Notes under the pieces: model-generated | Database searches by the model: none | Told to the model about the DNA's origin: nothing | What the model saw: the letters and a program-made list of their open reading frames with translations, nothing else | Translations under genes and position numbers: made by a program | Shown here: positions 25,485 through 35,711 of the stretch, piece by piece | Layout of the letters: every line of letters begins with the position of its first letter | Numbering within the stretch: position 1 is the stretch's first letter | Assembly: GCF_026167665.1 (NCBI RefSeq) | Contig: NZ_CP098740.1 | Coordinates: 6,820,001-6,884,000 of the forward strand | Reading direction: 5' to 3' | Length of the DNA: 64,000 nt | Origin: Streptomyces drozdowiczii | GTDB lineage: Bacteria; Actinomycetota; Actinomycetes; Streptomycetales; Streptomycetaceae

Positions 25485-27147
25485 TTAGGCGGGGCGTGTT
25501 CCGGCGTTGCGCCACTCCTGTGCGTACTCGTCGAAGATGGCCCTCAGATGGTGGCCGATCTTCAGGTAGTCCAGGTCGTCGAGGTTGGCCAGGGAGACGC
25601 GGACCGACCACTGCGGGCCGTCGAAGCCGCCGCCGTTCAGCAGCACCACGGAGGTCTGCTCGGCCAGCCGGAACAGCGGGTCCACCGGCTCGTAGTTGGC
25701 CTCCAGATAGTCGGCGAACTCTTTGCCCAGGGTGCGTTCGGCCTCCGCCAGCAGGTCCAGCTCGATGTAAGTACGCGGCCCGCTTCGGGTCTTGCGAGAT
25801 CTTCATGTGCGCGCCTTCGAGCAGCAGTTGGAGGCGCTGCTGCACGATGGAGCGGATGCGGGTCTTGTACTGCTGGCCCTCGTTCAGCATGTTGAACAGT
25901 GAGAACAGGGTCATCATCACCTGCTGTGGCAGTGACAGGCCGGCCGTGTGGTTGAGTGCCACCTGCCGGGAGTCCGCTACCAGCCGGTCGATGAATCGCA
26001 TCCGCTCCGGTTCCAGGGAGAGCGACCCGTATCGCTTGGCCAGTCGGGCCTTCTGCTCGGCGCTCTGCTCGGTCAGCATCGCGTCGATGACGTTGTCGTC
26101 GTGCAGTCCGATGACGCCGAGCCGCCAGCCGGTGGCGCCGTAGTGCTTGGAGTAGGAGTAGACGAGCAGGGAGTTGCGCGGCAGTTCGGCGGCGAGTGAG
26201 CGGAAGCCCTCGACGAAGGTGCCGTAGACGTCGTCCGTCACGATGATGAGGTTCGGGTTCTGTTCGGCCACGATCTGCGTGATCTGCTCGGTGACACGGG
26301 AGGAGAGGGCGAGGGAAGGGGGGTTGCTCGGGTTGACGCAGCAGACCATCCGGACAGCGGGGTCGGCCAGTTTGGCGACTTCCTCCGGCGGGTACCGCCA
26401 CTGCCGAACGCCGGTTTCGGTGAACAGGTTCGCTTCGACGTGCACGACGTCGAAGCCGTACGTGTCCAGTTCCGGAATCTCCAGATACGGTGTGAACAGC
26501 GGCACCATGAGCGCGATGCGGTCGCCCCGGTGCAGGATGCCGTTCTTCAAGAGCGAGTCGAAGATGTAGCACATCGCGGCGGTGCCGCCCTCGGTCGCGA
26601 AGAGGCTCAGGTGTTGCCCCTCCGGCGGCCGGTGGTCGAACATCTCGTCGGCCACGTATCCCCGTACGATCTGCTCGGCGTGCGGCAGGAAGCGCCCCGG
26701 TACGGGGTAGTTGTCACCGATCGAGGAATCCGCCAGCTCGTGCACGAAGGCGTCAGGCACGAAGCCGAACCGCTCGATGGCCAGATCGAGGCACGCCTTC
26801 AGCAGCTCGATGCCGGGCAGTTCGGGGTGCGTACGGACGAAGCGGGCGAAGCGTTCGGCGCATCCGGCCTCCTCGGGCATCCCACCCAAGTTGTCGGCCG
26901 TCCAGACCCGGCGGGATTCCTCGAGCGCGAAGTAGCCGAGTGCGTGGTAGGCCTCGCGAGGACCGGTCGCGACCCAGTTCGGGTTCCCGCGGCCGGCGTT
27001 CAGCATCACCCGGGTCGTCTTGTCCTTCTGGCCCGGCTTGTCGCCCTGCTCGGCCTGGGCGATGCTGATGAACTTGTCTTTCAGCTCGAACGGGCTGAGC
27101 TGTGCGTACGACCTGATCTCGGCGCGGCTGAGGGCGTCCTTGGGCAT
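25485..27147 (-). pseudogene. aspD: bifunctional aspartate transaminase / aspartate 4-decarboxylase, frameshifted as read
   Basis: From ATG 27147 the protein reads MPKDALSRAEIRSYAQLSPF and continues through VNPSNPPSLALS to the PLP site YSYSKHYGATGWRLGVIG, the mark of the large (about 530-residue) aspartate 4-decarboxylases. At 25770 an extra base (GTA-A-GTA on the plus strand) shifts the frame after DPKRAAY. The correct continuation, IELDLLAEAERTLGKEF and PLFRLAEQTSVVLLNGGG, lies in the next frame and ends at 25485. Restored, it would be about 553 residues. The enzyme converts aspartate to alanine plus CO2. It lies 18 bases after an aspartate:alanine exchanger gene, as in Tetragenococcus, where the pair makes a proton-motive cycle. 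One indel only, so a sequence error is possible. Confidence 0.85.
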
Positions 27148-27165
27148 GGCTGGTCTCCCGCTGCT

Positions 27166-28868
27166 TCAGTGGTTGAGGATGACGATGACGGCGCCCCACA
27201 CGGTCAGCAGCACGTTGCCGACGGCGTACGGGATCGTGTAACCCAGGGTCGGAACCTGCGACTTGGATGCCTCGTTGACGGCTCCGATCGCGGCCGTGGT
27301 TGTCTGGCCGCCGGCCAGTACCCCCATCAGGACCGGGAACCTGATCTTCTGGACGTAGTGACCCACAAGGAAGCCGATCACCAGGGGACTACGGTGGCAA
27401 CCGCCCCCAAAAGCAGGAGTCCCCAGCCCGCCGAGGACAGCCCGTCGGTGAAGCCGGGACCGGCGTTGATACCGACCACGGCGACGAACACACAGAGCCC
27501 CAGGGTGTCCATGAACCACTGAGCGCCCGGCGGGACGTTGCCATATGTGGGGTACTTGCCCCGGATCCAGCCGAAGACCAGACCCATGATGAGCCCGCCG
27601 CCCGAGGTGGACAGGGAGATCGGCACCCCACCTGCTGTCAGTGCCGGGATGCCGATGCAGCCACCGATGAAGATGCCGAGTCCGACCCAGACCATGTCGG
27701 TCGCGAAACTGGTGGGGACGGGCTTGCCGATCTCCGCCCCCGCCGGCCCGACCAGTCGCTCGGGGCCAGTCAGCACGAGGGTGTCTCCGCGCTCCACCGG
27801 GGTGGAAAGCCGGAAGGGGAAGGCGGCGCCTGCCCGGTACAGACGGTCGATGTAGACCCCGGCCATGAACGGCTGGCGGCGAAGCTCCGACACGGTCAGG
27901 CCCAGCACGGCCTTCTCAGCAACGACCACATGCAGCGTCTCGGTCCGGTATCCGAGCAGCGCCACGTCGTCCGCCTCCGGCCCGACGTGCGTGCGGGCAT
28001 CGAAGTCGACCAAGTCGTGCCGTAGCGCGCTCACCGCCACAACATCGCCCTGCCGCAGAACCAAGCCTTGCTCATGGGACAGCAGCTCGCCCTCCCGCCG
28101 AACGCGCGTGATGTACACGCGCCTGCCGAGAGCTCGCTGCTGTGCCTCGAAGTCCGCGATGCTGCGCCCGGCCAGACCGGGGTGCTCGACCCGATACGCG
28201 CGCAGCACCGTCTCGTAGTAGCCCTGGCCGGCATCCGGGTCTTCGTCCGGGGCGTCGAGCTCGGCGGCCAGCTCCGCGCTTTCCCCGGCCAGGTCCCGTC
28301 GATAGAGCCGGGGGAGTACGTTGGCCAGCAGCATCGCGCACAGGATCGTGCCCAGCGGATAGGTGACCGCGTAACCGACCGCAACGAGATTCTGCTCCGA
28401 CTTCACCTGCGCGGTTGAGAGTCCGGGCAGCGTGCCGATGGCGTCCTGAGCGACACCGATGGCCGCTGACTGGGTGAGTGCCCCGCTCATCAGGCCGGCA
28501 CCGAGGCCGGGCCCATAGCCGAGGACCACCGCGAAGAGCCATGAGATCAGAAGCCCGCTGACACAGACTACGACGGCGTTGACCACCTGCGGCAGCCCGT
28601 CCTTGCGCAGCCCCTGGAAGAACTGCGGGCCCACGCGGTAGCCGAGTGCGAACAGGAACATGATGAAGAAAAGGTCCTTCACCGTGCCGTCGATTTGCAC
28701 GCCAAGCCGTGCGCCCAGGACAAGCCCGGCGATCAGACAGCCCGTCACAGAACCAAGCGCGATCGCCCGGTAGCGGATCCTTCCGAGCAGAAAACCCAGC
28801 GCCACCACCAGGAAGACCAGCAGCTCGGGGTGGGGCTGGAAGATGTTGCGGTTCAGGAAGTCGGTCAT
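27166..28868 (-). pseudogene. aspT: aspartate:alanine exchanger (AspT family), second copy, frameshifted as read
   Basis: ATG 28868 overlaps the stop of the upstream exchanger gene (ATGA). The frame gives five N-terminal helices, two RCK/TrkA-C-like cytoplasmic domains (about 215-385) and the second membrane half up to LLLGAVATVV. At 27384-27387 a run of four G (plus strand) should be five. The protein then continues as VIGFLVGHYVQKIRFPVLMG to NVLLTVWGAVIVILNH at 27166. With the base restored it has about 567 residues, the normal AspT size. It swaps external aspartate for internal alanine. Two non-identical exchangers in tandem suggest a heteromer or different substrates. As read, the last helices are lost. 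Confidence 0.82.
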
Positions 28869-30544
28869 CCGGCCCCCAGTACGCCGACCAGGATCGGCCC
28901 GGTGAGGGGCAGCAGGAAATTCGAGAGCGCGTAGGTGATCGTGTAGCCGAGCAGCGGTACGGAACTCTGCGCCACCTGGGTGATCGAGGTGATCGCGGGC
29001 GTCGAGCACTGCTGACCCGCGATGGCGCCGATCAGCGTCGGCTTCTCGATGTGCAGCAGCTTGCGACCGACGACCAGGGAGATGGTCGCCGGGATCAGGA
29101 CCATGGCGATCCCGGCGAAGGGCAGCAGCGCGCCGTACTCCTTCAGCAGCGGCCATGCCTGCGGCCCCGCGGTCAGTCCGGTACAGGCGATGAAGACGGC
29201 CAGGCCCAGATCCTTGAGCGTATTGGCGGCCTGCGGGGGAAAAGCGCCGAAGGTCTGCTTCCGGGACCGGAACCAGCCGAAGAGCAGGCCCGATACCAGG
29301 CAGCCGCCGCCGGTGCCGAGTGACATCGGGATGTCGCCGAAGTGGACGACGATCTGGCCGAGCAGCGAGCCCGCCACGATGCCGAGGCCGAGATAGATGA
29401 AGTCCGTCGCATCGTTCTTCACGACCGCGCCGATTTTCGCGACCAACCTGTCCAGGCCCGATCGCGCGCCGACCAGGGTGAGGACGTCGCCGCGCTGCAC
29501 CGTGGTCTCGGCGGAGGCAGGCAGATGCTGGTCGTTGCGCAGGACATCGGTGACGTACACACCGTCCTGGAGAAATTCCGGGTGGTCCTGCTCCATCCGG
29601 GCGATGGAGGAGCCTGCGGTCGCCTTCTCGGTCACAGCGACCTGCCGGGTGGCCAGCGGCACGTCGAGGCCGGGTACCGACGGCGTCTCCGGACCGATCT
29701 CGCGTCCGGCCTCGATGATCCGGGATCGCCGGCCGACCAGCTGGACGAGGTCGCTCAGGGTCAGCTGCAGATCGGGCGAGGGCTTCAACAGCGCACTGCC
29801 CCGCTTGACGCCCTCGACAGTGACCCGGCCGGACCGGACGGCCTTGAGCTCCCCGATCCGCAGCCCGTCGGCCAGGGTCACCAGGTAGGTGCGGCCGACG
29901 GTGCTGGGCAGCGCCTCGCGCTCGTCGGACTCCAGTCCGCGGACGCCGCCGCGCATGTTCTCCCAGAGCTCGCGTGAGGCATCCGCGAGGTTGATGCGCA
30001 TCAGCATCGGCATGATCTGACTGGTGTACAGCACGATCGTGACCAGGCCGAAGAGGTAGCAGACGGTGTAAGCGGTGGCGACGTGCCCCTGATACTGAGT
30101 GACCTGGGCGGATGTCAGCCCATTCAGCTTGCCGATGGCCTCGGTAGCCGTACCGACCACAGCGGATTCGGTCGCCGCTCCGGCCAGAATGCCCGACGCG
30201 GTTCCCACATCGAGGTCGAACGCCTTGGCGAGCCCGAAGGCGATACCGAGCACACAAACCAGCTCGATCAGGCAGAGCACGAGAAAGCGGAGGCTTCTCC
30301 GATTGAGGTTGGCGAAGAACTGCGGACCGGCCAGGTAGCCGAGCGAGAAGATGAACAGCGCGAAGAACACCGTCTTGACGTCGTCGTCCACGGTGACGTG
30401 GCGAGTGCCGATCAGCAGGGACACGATCAGCGTTCCGCAGATCCCGCCCAGCGTGATGGGGCCGACGCGGAGCTTGCCTACGAGATACCCGAGAGCGAGG
30501 CAGAGGAAGAGCGCGAGTTCGGGATGGTCGCGCACGATACCCAT
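28865..30544 (-). CDS. aspT: aspartate:alanine exchanger (AspT family), intact copy
   Basis: 559 residues from ATG 30544. N-terminal helices begin HPELALFLCLALGYLVGKLR. GAATESAVVGTATEAIGKLNGL is the conserved loop of the first half and GAIAGQQCSTPAITSITQVA its counterpart in the second half. Two TrkA-C-like domains lie between, about residues 215-375. The family exchanges aspartate for alanine. Together with intracellular aspartate decarboxylation it removes a proton and generates a membrane potential. It is first of a leftward three-gene operon: this gene, a second exchanger (overlap of four bases), then aspartate 4-decarboxylase. Such a module is unusual for an aerobic soil actinomycete and may serve acid tolerance or nitrogen use. 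Confidence 0.88.
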   Translation of the reverse strand: MGIVRDHPELALFLCLALGYLVGKLRVGPITLGGICGTLIVSLLIGTRHVTVDDDVKTVFFALFIFSLGYLAGPQFFANLNRRSLRFLVLCLIELVCVLGIAFGLAKAFDLDVGTASGILAGAATESAVVGTATEAIGKLNGLTSAQVTQYQGHVATAYTVCYLFGLVTIVLYTSQIMPMLMRINLADASRELWENMRGGVRGLESDEREALPSTVGRTYLVTLADGLRIGELKAVRSGRVTVEGVKRGSALLKPSPDLQLTLSDLVQLVGRRSRIIEAGREIGPETPSVPGLDVPLATRQVAVTEKATAGSSIARMEQDHPEFLQDGVYVTDVLRNDQHLPASAETTVQRGDVLTLVGARSGLDRLVAKIGAVVKNDATDFIYLGLGIVAGSLLGQIVVHFGDIPMSLGTGGGCLVSGLLFGWFRSRKQTFGAFPPQAANTLKDLGLAVFIACTGLTAGPQAWPLLKEYGALLPFAGIAMVLIPATISLVVGRKLLHIEKPTLIGAIAGQQCSTPAITSITQVAQSSVPLLGYTITYALSNFLLPLTGPILVGVLGAG

Positions 30545-30577
30545 CCGGCTCTCACCGGCCCGTGGAAGAATAAATGG

Positions 30578-31110
30578 TCATTTCGCGCATAAGGGAGAAA
30601 ATAACAGCGAGCGAGTGTCGCGGCACCTCTGTTCGCCTTCGCGTCGGCTGACGCTGCGACGGGCGATGACCCGGTGTCGGCGGTCTTCGCGGTTCCAGGG
30701 CCGGGCTCTGACCCTGGCCCAGTCGTAGACGCGTGGCCCGTGGGCTCCGTTGCCGCAGGAACGGCGCCTCCGCTTCTGACGTGGCAGGTCGGGAAACAGA
30801 TCGTGCACCGGGTGGTTCATGGCCCACCGGGTGACGACCGTGTCGTGGCGGGTGGTGGCGATGACGTGGAAGACAACGGCCCGCTCGCGAGCTCGGCCCG
30901 CCAGTTCTTGGAGAAGCCGTAGGCGGCGTCCGCGGTCACCCACCGGAACGGGATCTCTCGGTGATCGCCCGGCGGACCATCGCTTTGGCGATGACGACTT
31001 TCGTCTCGAAGGCGACATCATCGCCGACGCCGGCGGCCTGGCAGCGTTCGCGGTCGTCGGTCCAAGACGTGGGCAGATACAGGCGGCCGTCGATGGGCCA
31101 GGTGCTGTGC
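30578..31110 (-). pseudogene. IS701-family transposase relic
   Basis: Fragments in three minus-strand frames read consecutively as an IS701-type transposase. They are GRLYLPTSWTDDRERCQAAG (about 31095-31035), then EIPFRWVTADAAYGFSKNWR (about 30955-30890), then VIATTRHDTVVTRW and RRSCGNGAHGPRVYDWARVR (30860-30710). At least two frameshifts separate them. Both ends are missing and no terminal repeats were found. It sits directly upstream of the exchanger operon and may have affected its promoter. Plus-strand frames here are shadows. Confidence 0.78.
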
Positions 31111-31312
31111 GACCGCCATTGCCCTTGACGCCATCTCCTCATTTCCCCGTTCAGCCTTCGACTGGGCCGCGCCGAATTCATTGCAGTCGGTGGCCACCAG
31201 AGGGAGCCCATAGGAATGACCAGGCCCTCAGTCGGCCCCCGTGGAGTAGTCACGCCAGGAGAGCGCGCACAAGATCGTGAGGACATGTCCGCAGATGGAA
31301 AGGACGACATTC

Positions 31313-31525
31313 ATGTCCGCACTGCCCCGTACTGCCGCAGCGCTTCTGATCGCCTCTCTCGCGCTCCTGGGAGGCGCTGCCGCGGCGTCCGCCCAATCGT
31401 TTGTGCCGGCCGGCGCTCACCAGGCCTCCGACGACTTCGCCGGGTTCGAGGTCGAGGGCGGTGACATCAACTCCGTCCACCACGAGACCAATGCCGCGGT
31501 GTTCGGCGACATGGTCCTGGACTGA
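31313..31525 (+). CDS. small secreted protein
   Basis: 70 residues from ATG 31313 with AAAGGA eight bases upstream. The first 28 residues are a clear Sec signal peptide (RTAAALLIASLALLGGAAAASAQS). The mature part has about 42 residues, is acidic and without Cys (DDFAGFEVEGGDINSVHHET). No family recognised. It resembles the many short exported proteins made by Streptomyces mycelium. It stands alone between a transposase relic and the SpoIIE phosphatase gene, with no terminator seen. Confidence 0.65.
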   Translation: MSALPRTAAALLIASLALLGGAAAASAQSFVPAGAHQASDDFAGFEVEGGDINSVHHETNAAVFGDMVLD

Positions 31526-31768
31526 TCGGAAGACACCAACAGCCGCAGCCGCTCGGGGTATGACTTCACCCGGTCACGCTCACACGCACCGGAAGCCTGC
31601 GCCCATCCCATGCGAGGCCACTTTCCGGAAGGTCGCGGGCAGAGCCGGGGCTGCGGATCAGTTCGGAAGGGCTCAAGGCCTCGCACGGGCTCTCTGGCAC
31701 CGACACGGCCCCGTGCCCCGTGTGCTGCCACTGGTGACGTTGCGGGGTCCGGGATGAGGGAGGTTGTG

Positions 31769-32968
31769 GTGGCGGATGACCGACTCGGCTTGGCGGACGT
31801 GCTGGCCGCGGCAGAGGACGCTTCACCGGTGGCGTCGTTGAGGGTGGTGGCGCGTAACTTGCGGGACCGGTTCGGCGCCGGTTACGTGTCGTTCCTGTTC
31901 ATGGACATCGTCGGCCGGAAGATGGTGCGGGTCACCGACGAGGCCGATGCCGGGCAGGGCCACCGGGCCGAGCAGATTCCGCTGGCCGGCAGCGTCTACG
32001 ACGAGGTGCTGCGCACCCAGAAACTGGTGCGAGCGGCCGACGGCGGCTCCGGGCAGCGGGTGCTGGCACCGGTCACCAACCGGGGCGACACCATCGGAGT
32101 ACTCGAACTGTTCCTGCCACACACAACCGCCGACATCCTGGAACAGGTGGAAGAGGCCGCGCACGCACTGGCCTACATCGTCGTCACCGACCGCCGCTTC
32201 ACCGACCTCTACCACTGGGGCCAGCGCACCACCCAGGTCAGCCTGGCCGCGGAGATCCAGCGCCAGCTTCTGCCCACCGCCCCCTCCTGCGAGGCGGCCG
32301 AGTTCACCCTGGCCTGCGCCCTGCTGCCGGCCGACAACGTCGCCGGCGACAGCTACGACTACGCCCTCGGCCAGGAGAACCTGCACCTGTCGATCACCGA
32401 CGCCATGGGCCACGACACCGACTCCGCGCTCCTGGCCACCATCGCCGTCAACGCCTCCCGCGGCGCACGTCGCGCCGGCGCCGGCCTGGACGAGCAGGCC
32501 CGCTTGACCGACCGGGCACTCGCGGAGCACGGCCGGGGAACCTTCGTCACCGGCCAACTCGTCCGCATCGCCCTGGACGGCACCAGCGCCCGCCTCGTCA
32601 ACGCCGGCCACCCCTGGCCCCTGCGCCTGCGCGACGGTGCCGTCGACGAGGTCGAGCTGGAGGTGAACATGCCCTTCGGTGCCGGGTCCCCGCACCCCTA
32701 CCAGGGGCAGGACCTCGACTGCCGCCCCGGTGACCGGCTCGTCTTCTACACCGACGGCATGCAGGAACGGCAGGCGGCAGTGGTCGACCTGCCCGGCCTG
32801 ATCGCCGCCACATCCGGTGAGCACCCCCGCGAAGTGGTCCGCGTCCTCGTCGCCGCGGTCGCCGACGCCTACGGCGGCCACCTCGGCGACGACGCCACCG
32901 TGATGTGCCTGGACTGGCACGGCCCCCACCGCGGGGGCCGCCACACCTCCGCCGGCGCCAACACCTGA
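31769..32968 (+). CDS. GAF-SpoIIE (PP2C-type) serine phosphatase
   Basis: 399 residues from GTG 31769, with GAGGGAGG ending five bases upstream; ATG 31754 is in frame but lies before that site. A GAF-like sensor occupies about 15-150 ([20 protein letters not shown] through VLELFLPH). The SpoIIE phosphatase domain follows: [26 protein letters not shown] and [18 protein letters not shown] give the metal-binding aspartates, and [10 protein letters not shown] and [12 protein letters not shown] complete it. Such proteins dephosphorylate STAS anti-sigma-factor antagonists. No kinase or antagonist gene is adjacent; a STAS protein lies 30 kb away at 63.3 kb, but a link is only a guess. The metal-site start is DNVAGDSYD rather than the usual GGDWYD. 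Confidence 0.85.
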   Translation: MADDRLGLADVLAAAEDASPVASLRVVARNLRDRFGAGYVSFLFMDIVGRKMVRVTDEADAGQGHRAEQIPLAGSVYDEVLRTQKLVRAADGGSGQRVLAPVTNRGDTIGVLELFLPHTTADILEQVEEAAHALAYIVVTDRRFTDLYHWGQRTTQVSLAAEIQRQLLPTAPSCEAAEFTLACALLPADNVAGDSYDYALGQENLHLSITDAMGHDTDSALLATIAVNASRGARRAGAGLDEQARLTDRALAEHGRGTFVTGQLVRIALDGTSARLVNAGHPWPLRLRDGAVDEVELEVNMPFGAGSPHPYQGQDLDCRPGDRLVFYTDGMQERQAAVVDLPGLIAATSGEHPREVVRVLVAAVADAYGGHLGDDATVMCLDWHGPHRGGRHTSAGANT

Positions 32969-32989
32969 ATCGGCACTGAGCTGTACACG

Positions 32990-33191
32990 ATGTCCGCCGA
33001 AAGCGGCCACGACCCCGTCCTGCCCCTAGACGGCACCGACCTGTGGCGCGCGCACGTCGACACCGGCGGCAAGCCTTACCTGCACCTGCACCAGCGCTAC
33101 CGTCGTCGGTGGTGAAACGGCTCCCACCGTTCTCGGCGCCTCGGGCCTCGCCACCTACAGGGGGCGCCTGTACGCCTTCTACCACGCCTGA
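32990..33191 (+). pseudogene. remnant of an unidentified protein, frameshifted
   Basis: ATG 32990 opens a 41-codon frame (DPVLPLDGTDLWRAHVDTGG and KPYLHLHQRYRRR) with Streptomyces-like codon use, ending at TGA 33115. The +1 frame then reads on with APTVLGASGLATYRGRLYAF to a stop at 33191. The join looks like one short protein or domain broken by one base. The LATYRGRLYAFYH phrase recalls single blades of lectin-like repeats, but I cannot name the family. Low confidence that it is functional. Confidence 0.35.
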
Positions 33192-33833
33192 CGAACCGCG
33201 CCCCCGGGACCGGTTGCGGCGGGCGAGCCGCCTTGCGGTGGTCTGCTGCGGCCGGCGCCAGCAGGATGACTCGGGGCTGGTTGAGGCTCGGGCAGGTCCG
33301 AGTGGGGCGACAGGAGCCGAGCAGTCTGGCCAGTCAGCGAAGGGGCGAGGCGCTTACCCCCGGCTGGGAGGGAGTTCCCGACCGGCGGCGGCCCCGGGTG
33401 TCCGGCCACGGCGGTGCCGATGGCGAGTGGGCCCAGTGCCTCGCGGCACTCGGACGAGGTGGTCGCCGCACAGCTTCTCTACAAACGTACGGTTTCCGGC
33501 CTTCTGGTTAAAGGCATGACCGTATGCCCTGGACGGGCCTCAATCGCTACGGGGTTCAGCGTCAGGAATCGTAGTCCCTGCCGAACGTGTCTCGCTGGTC
33601 CTGAGCAGCGTCATCCGCGTCGCCAGGGGCCTGCGAGGAGCGCTCGATCGCCTCGTCCGCCGCCCCGCCCCTTGAGCCCTTCGCGTCCTCCGAGACCCAT
33701 GCCGGTGTACTCCTCGCGTTGGATCGGAACGGCTTTACCAGGCAAACATGAGGGGACGGACAAGACGACGTGCATCAGGACGCATAACGCCTTTCGTGCA
33801 CCGCGTCGGCGCGCCCGGGGACTGCGACCGGCG
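33192..33833. other. gene-free stretch
   Basis: No supported gene. On the minus strand near 33690-33570 one frame gives a 40-residue acidic, Ala/Asp-rich peptide ending FGRDYDS, but it has no start codon or ribosome site. No palindrome or terminator stands out. Confidence 0.3.
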
Positions 33834-34175
33834 CTAGGAGAAGACGACGGAGCGTACGAGCAGGCGGTCGGAGGCGCCCTTGCCGGGCGGCAGGACGTAG
33901 TAGGTGTCGCCTTCGCAGTCGCGGTCGAGGAAGACGATGGCGGTCGCGTCCGTGAGGTTCTTGGGAGCTCGTGAGACGGTGCCGGGTTCGGCGGCCGGGG
34001 TGGAGAGGTTGACGCACTGGCCGCTGGCGGGGTGGTTCAGGAAGCCGACGGCCTCGTAGCCGTCGGTGGTGGTGTAGGAGTAACGGAACTGACCGCTTGC
34101 GGCAGAGGCGGAGCCGGGCACTGCCACGAGCAGAACGGCGGCGCCGGCTGCGACGGCGAGGGAGCGAAGGGACAC
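33834..34175 (-). CDS. small secreted protein, beta/gamma-crystallin-like tail
   Basis: 113 residues from GTG 34175 (AGGAC eight bases upstream). Residues 1-27 are a signal peptide (LRSLAVAAGAAVLLVAVPGSASA). The mature domain of about 85 residues holds two Cys (GQCVNL and DRDCEGD) that could form a disulphide, and ends YVLPPGKGASDRLLVRSVVFS. The pattern of paired Cys with a final SVVFS strand resembles small secreted crystallin-fold or inhibitor-like proteins of Streptomyces; I cannot assign a function. The longer frame upstream lacks a ribosome site. Confidence 0.65.
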   Translation of the reverse strand: MSLRSLAVAAGAAVLLVAVPGSASAASGQFRYSYTTTDGYEAVGFLNHPASGQCVNLSTPAAEPGTVSRAPKNLTDATAIVFLDRDCEGDTYYVLPPGKGASDRLLVRSVVFS

Positions 34176-34693
34176 GGTGGACCGTCCTGTTCCTGGTTGA
34201 TCATCTAGTCGGTGCCACGGATGCCCCAGCTCTGAGGCGCTGAAAACGGTTTCCTTCGATCGGGGGAGGCCGAATCGATTCTGCTTGAGCGATTGGCTCA
34301 ACGGCCGAGCTGCGGGCAACGCCTTGTCCGGACAGGCGGCCTCGTCGTCGAGTGTGCCTGCGACCGGGCACCCCGGCGGACAGCCCCCTGGTTCTGCGAG
34401 CGGCGCAAGAGCCGGGCCTCGTGGCGGAACTCCTCGCGCAAAGTTCCGCGTCCACGCAGAACAACCCGACCAGGACGAGATGTTGGCGGAGCGGAAGTCA
34501 GGCCGACGTATCTGAGCAGCGGGCCGGCCCGGCTTACGGAGGGGGCGCTGCGGTATCAGACGCGTGCGGGAAGCAGGGAGACATCGGTCAGCAGCAGCCC
34601 GAAAGGGTACTTACCGTGACTTCAGCGGCATTGATGATCACTGTGTGTATATGGTTCGTGGTGGAATTGTCACCCCCCCACCCTGGAGTTGTC
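34176..34693. other. divergent intergenic region
   Basis: About 520 bases between two secreted-protein genes transcribed away from each other. It must hold both promoters. The segment 34610-34680 is relatively A/T-rich (GATCACTGTGTGTATATGG) and is the likeliest promoter region of the SGNH hydrolase gene. No gene is supported. Confidence 0.4.
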
Positions 34694-35647
34694 GTGGCAC
34701 GCTTCCGTACCCGCCTCGCCCTGCTCGGCTCTGCCGCAGCCCTCACCGCCGGCGCCGCACTTCCCTCCCAGTCCGCCTTCGCAGCCGACGAGAACCAGTG
34801 GGTCGCCCTCGGTGACTCCTACACCGCCGGCGTCGTCCGGGCCGCGGGCAACACCTTCGAGGTCCCGCGCGACGGCTGCGAGCGCACCGACCTGTCCTAC
34901 CCCCAGGTCATCGACCGCGAACTCGGCGGCCTGTTCGACCTCACCAACGTCAGCTGCGGCGCCGCCACCATCGACAACGTCACCGACACACCCCAGAAAC
35001 CGATCGGCCGTCACTTTCCGCCGTTCTCCGAGGATCCCGACTACCCCTTCGCGGCCGTGCCCCCGCAGTCCGTAGCCGTGGGCCCCACCACCGACGTCAT
35101 CACCGTCGGCGTGGGCGGTAACACCCTCGGCTTCGCCGACCTCCTCACCCAGTGCATGACACTGGGCGGCGAGAGCGAAGGTGAAGGCACCCCCTGCAAG
35201 GACGCCCTCGCCAGCGGCATCCCGGCCCGGCTGACCAAGGTCCGCCAGGACTACGACCGCATGCTCACCGTCCTTCACGAGCGCGCCCCGAAGGCGAAAA
35301 TCCTCGCCGTCGGCTATCCCACCGTCATCCCCAACGACGCCTCCAAGTGCACCTACGGCGACCCGACGCAGTTCGCCACGATCACCCGCGGCGACCTGGC
35401 CTGGCTGCGCAAGGACGTCCTGGAACCCCTCAACCAGGCCATCAACGCTGCGACCGGCACCCAGGACACCGCCGACTTCGTCGACCTCTATACCTCGTCA
35501 CGGAACCACAGCGTCTGCGACGCCACCAAGTGGGTGGAAGGCATCGTCACCCTGCCCGACCAGATCTCCCTCGTCCACCCCAACGCCCTCGGCCACCGCA
35601 ACGCCGCCGACCACGTCGAAGAAGCGATGCTCAACGCCGTCAGCTGA
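34694..35647 (+). CDS. secreted SGNH-family esterase/lipase
   Basis: 317 residues from GTG 34694 with GGAG upstream. Signal peptide FRTRLALLGSAAALTAGAAL to about SAFA31. Block I is WVALGDSYTAG with the nucleophile Ser, block III is VGVGGNTLGF (Gly and Asn of the oxyanion hole), and block V is SLVHPNALGH, which supplies His with the upstream Leu in place of the usual Asp-x-x-His spacing. Six Cys (DGCERTD, NVSCGA, TQCM, TPCKD, SKCTYG, HSVCDA) suggest three disulphides, as in S. coelicolor secreted lipase. It hydrolyses esters outside the cell; chain preference is unknown. A perfect 12-bp hairpin ends the transcript. Confidence 0.85.
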   Translation: MARFRTRLALLGSAAALTAGAALPSQSAFAADENQWVALGDSYTAGVVRAAGNTFEVPRDGCERTDLSYPQVIDRELGGLFDLTNVSCGAATIDNVTDTPQKPIGRHFPPFSEDPDYPFAAVPPQSVAVGPTTDVITVGVGGNTLGFADLLTQCMTLGGESEGEGTPCKDALASGIPARLTKVRQDYDRMLTVLHERAPKAKILAVGYPTVIPNDASKCTYGDPTQFATITRGDLAWLRKDVLEPLNQAINAATGTQDTADFVDLYTSSRNHSVCDATKWVEGIVTLPDQISLVHPNALGHRNAADHVEEAMLNAVS

Positions 35648-35677
35648 GCTGTCGGACACCCCTCGGCACGACCCCAA

Positions 35678-35711
35678 GGCGCTGGCCTCAGCACAGTCGG
35701 AGGCCAGCGCC
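35678..35711 (+). terminator. terminator hairpin after the SGNH gene
   Basis: GGCGCTGGCCTC, 10-base loop, GAGGCCAGCGCC: a perfect 12-bp stem 31 bases after the stop. No U-tract. Confidence 0.8.
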
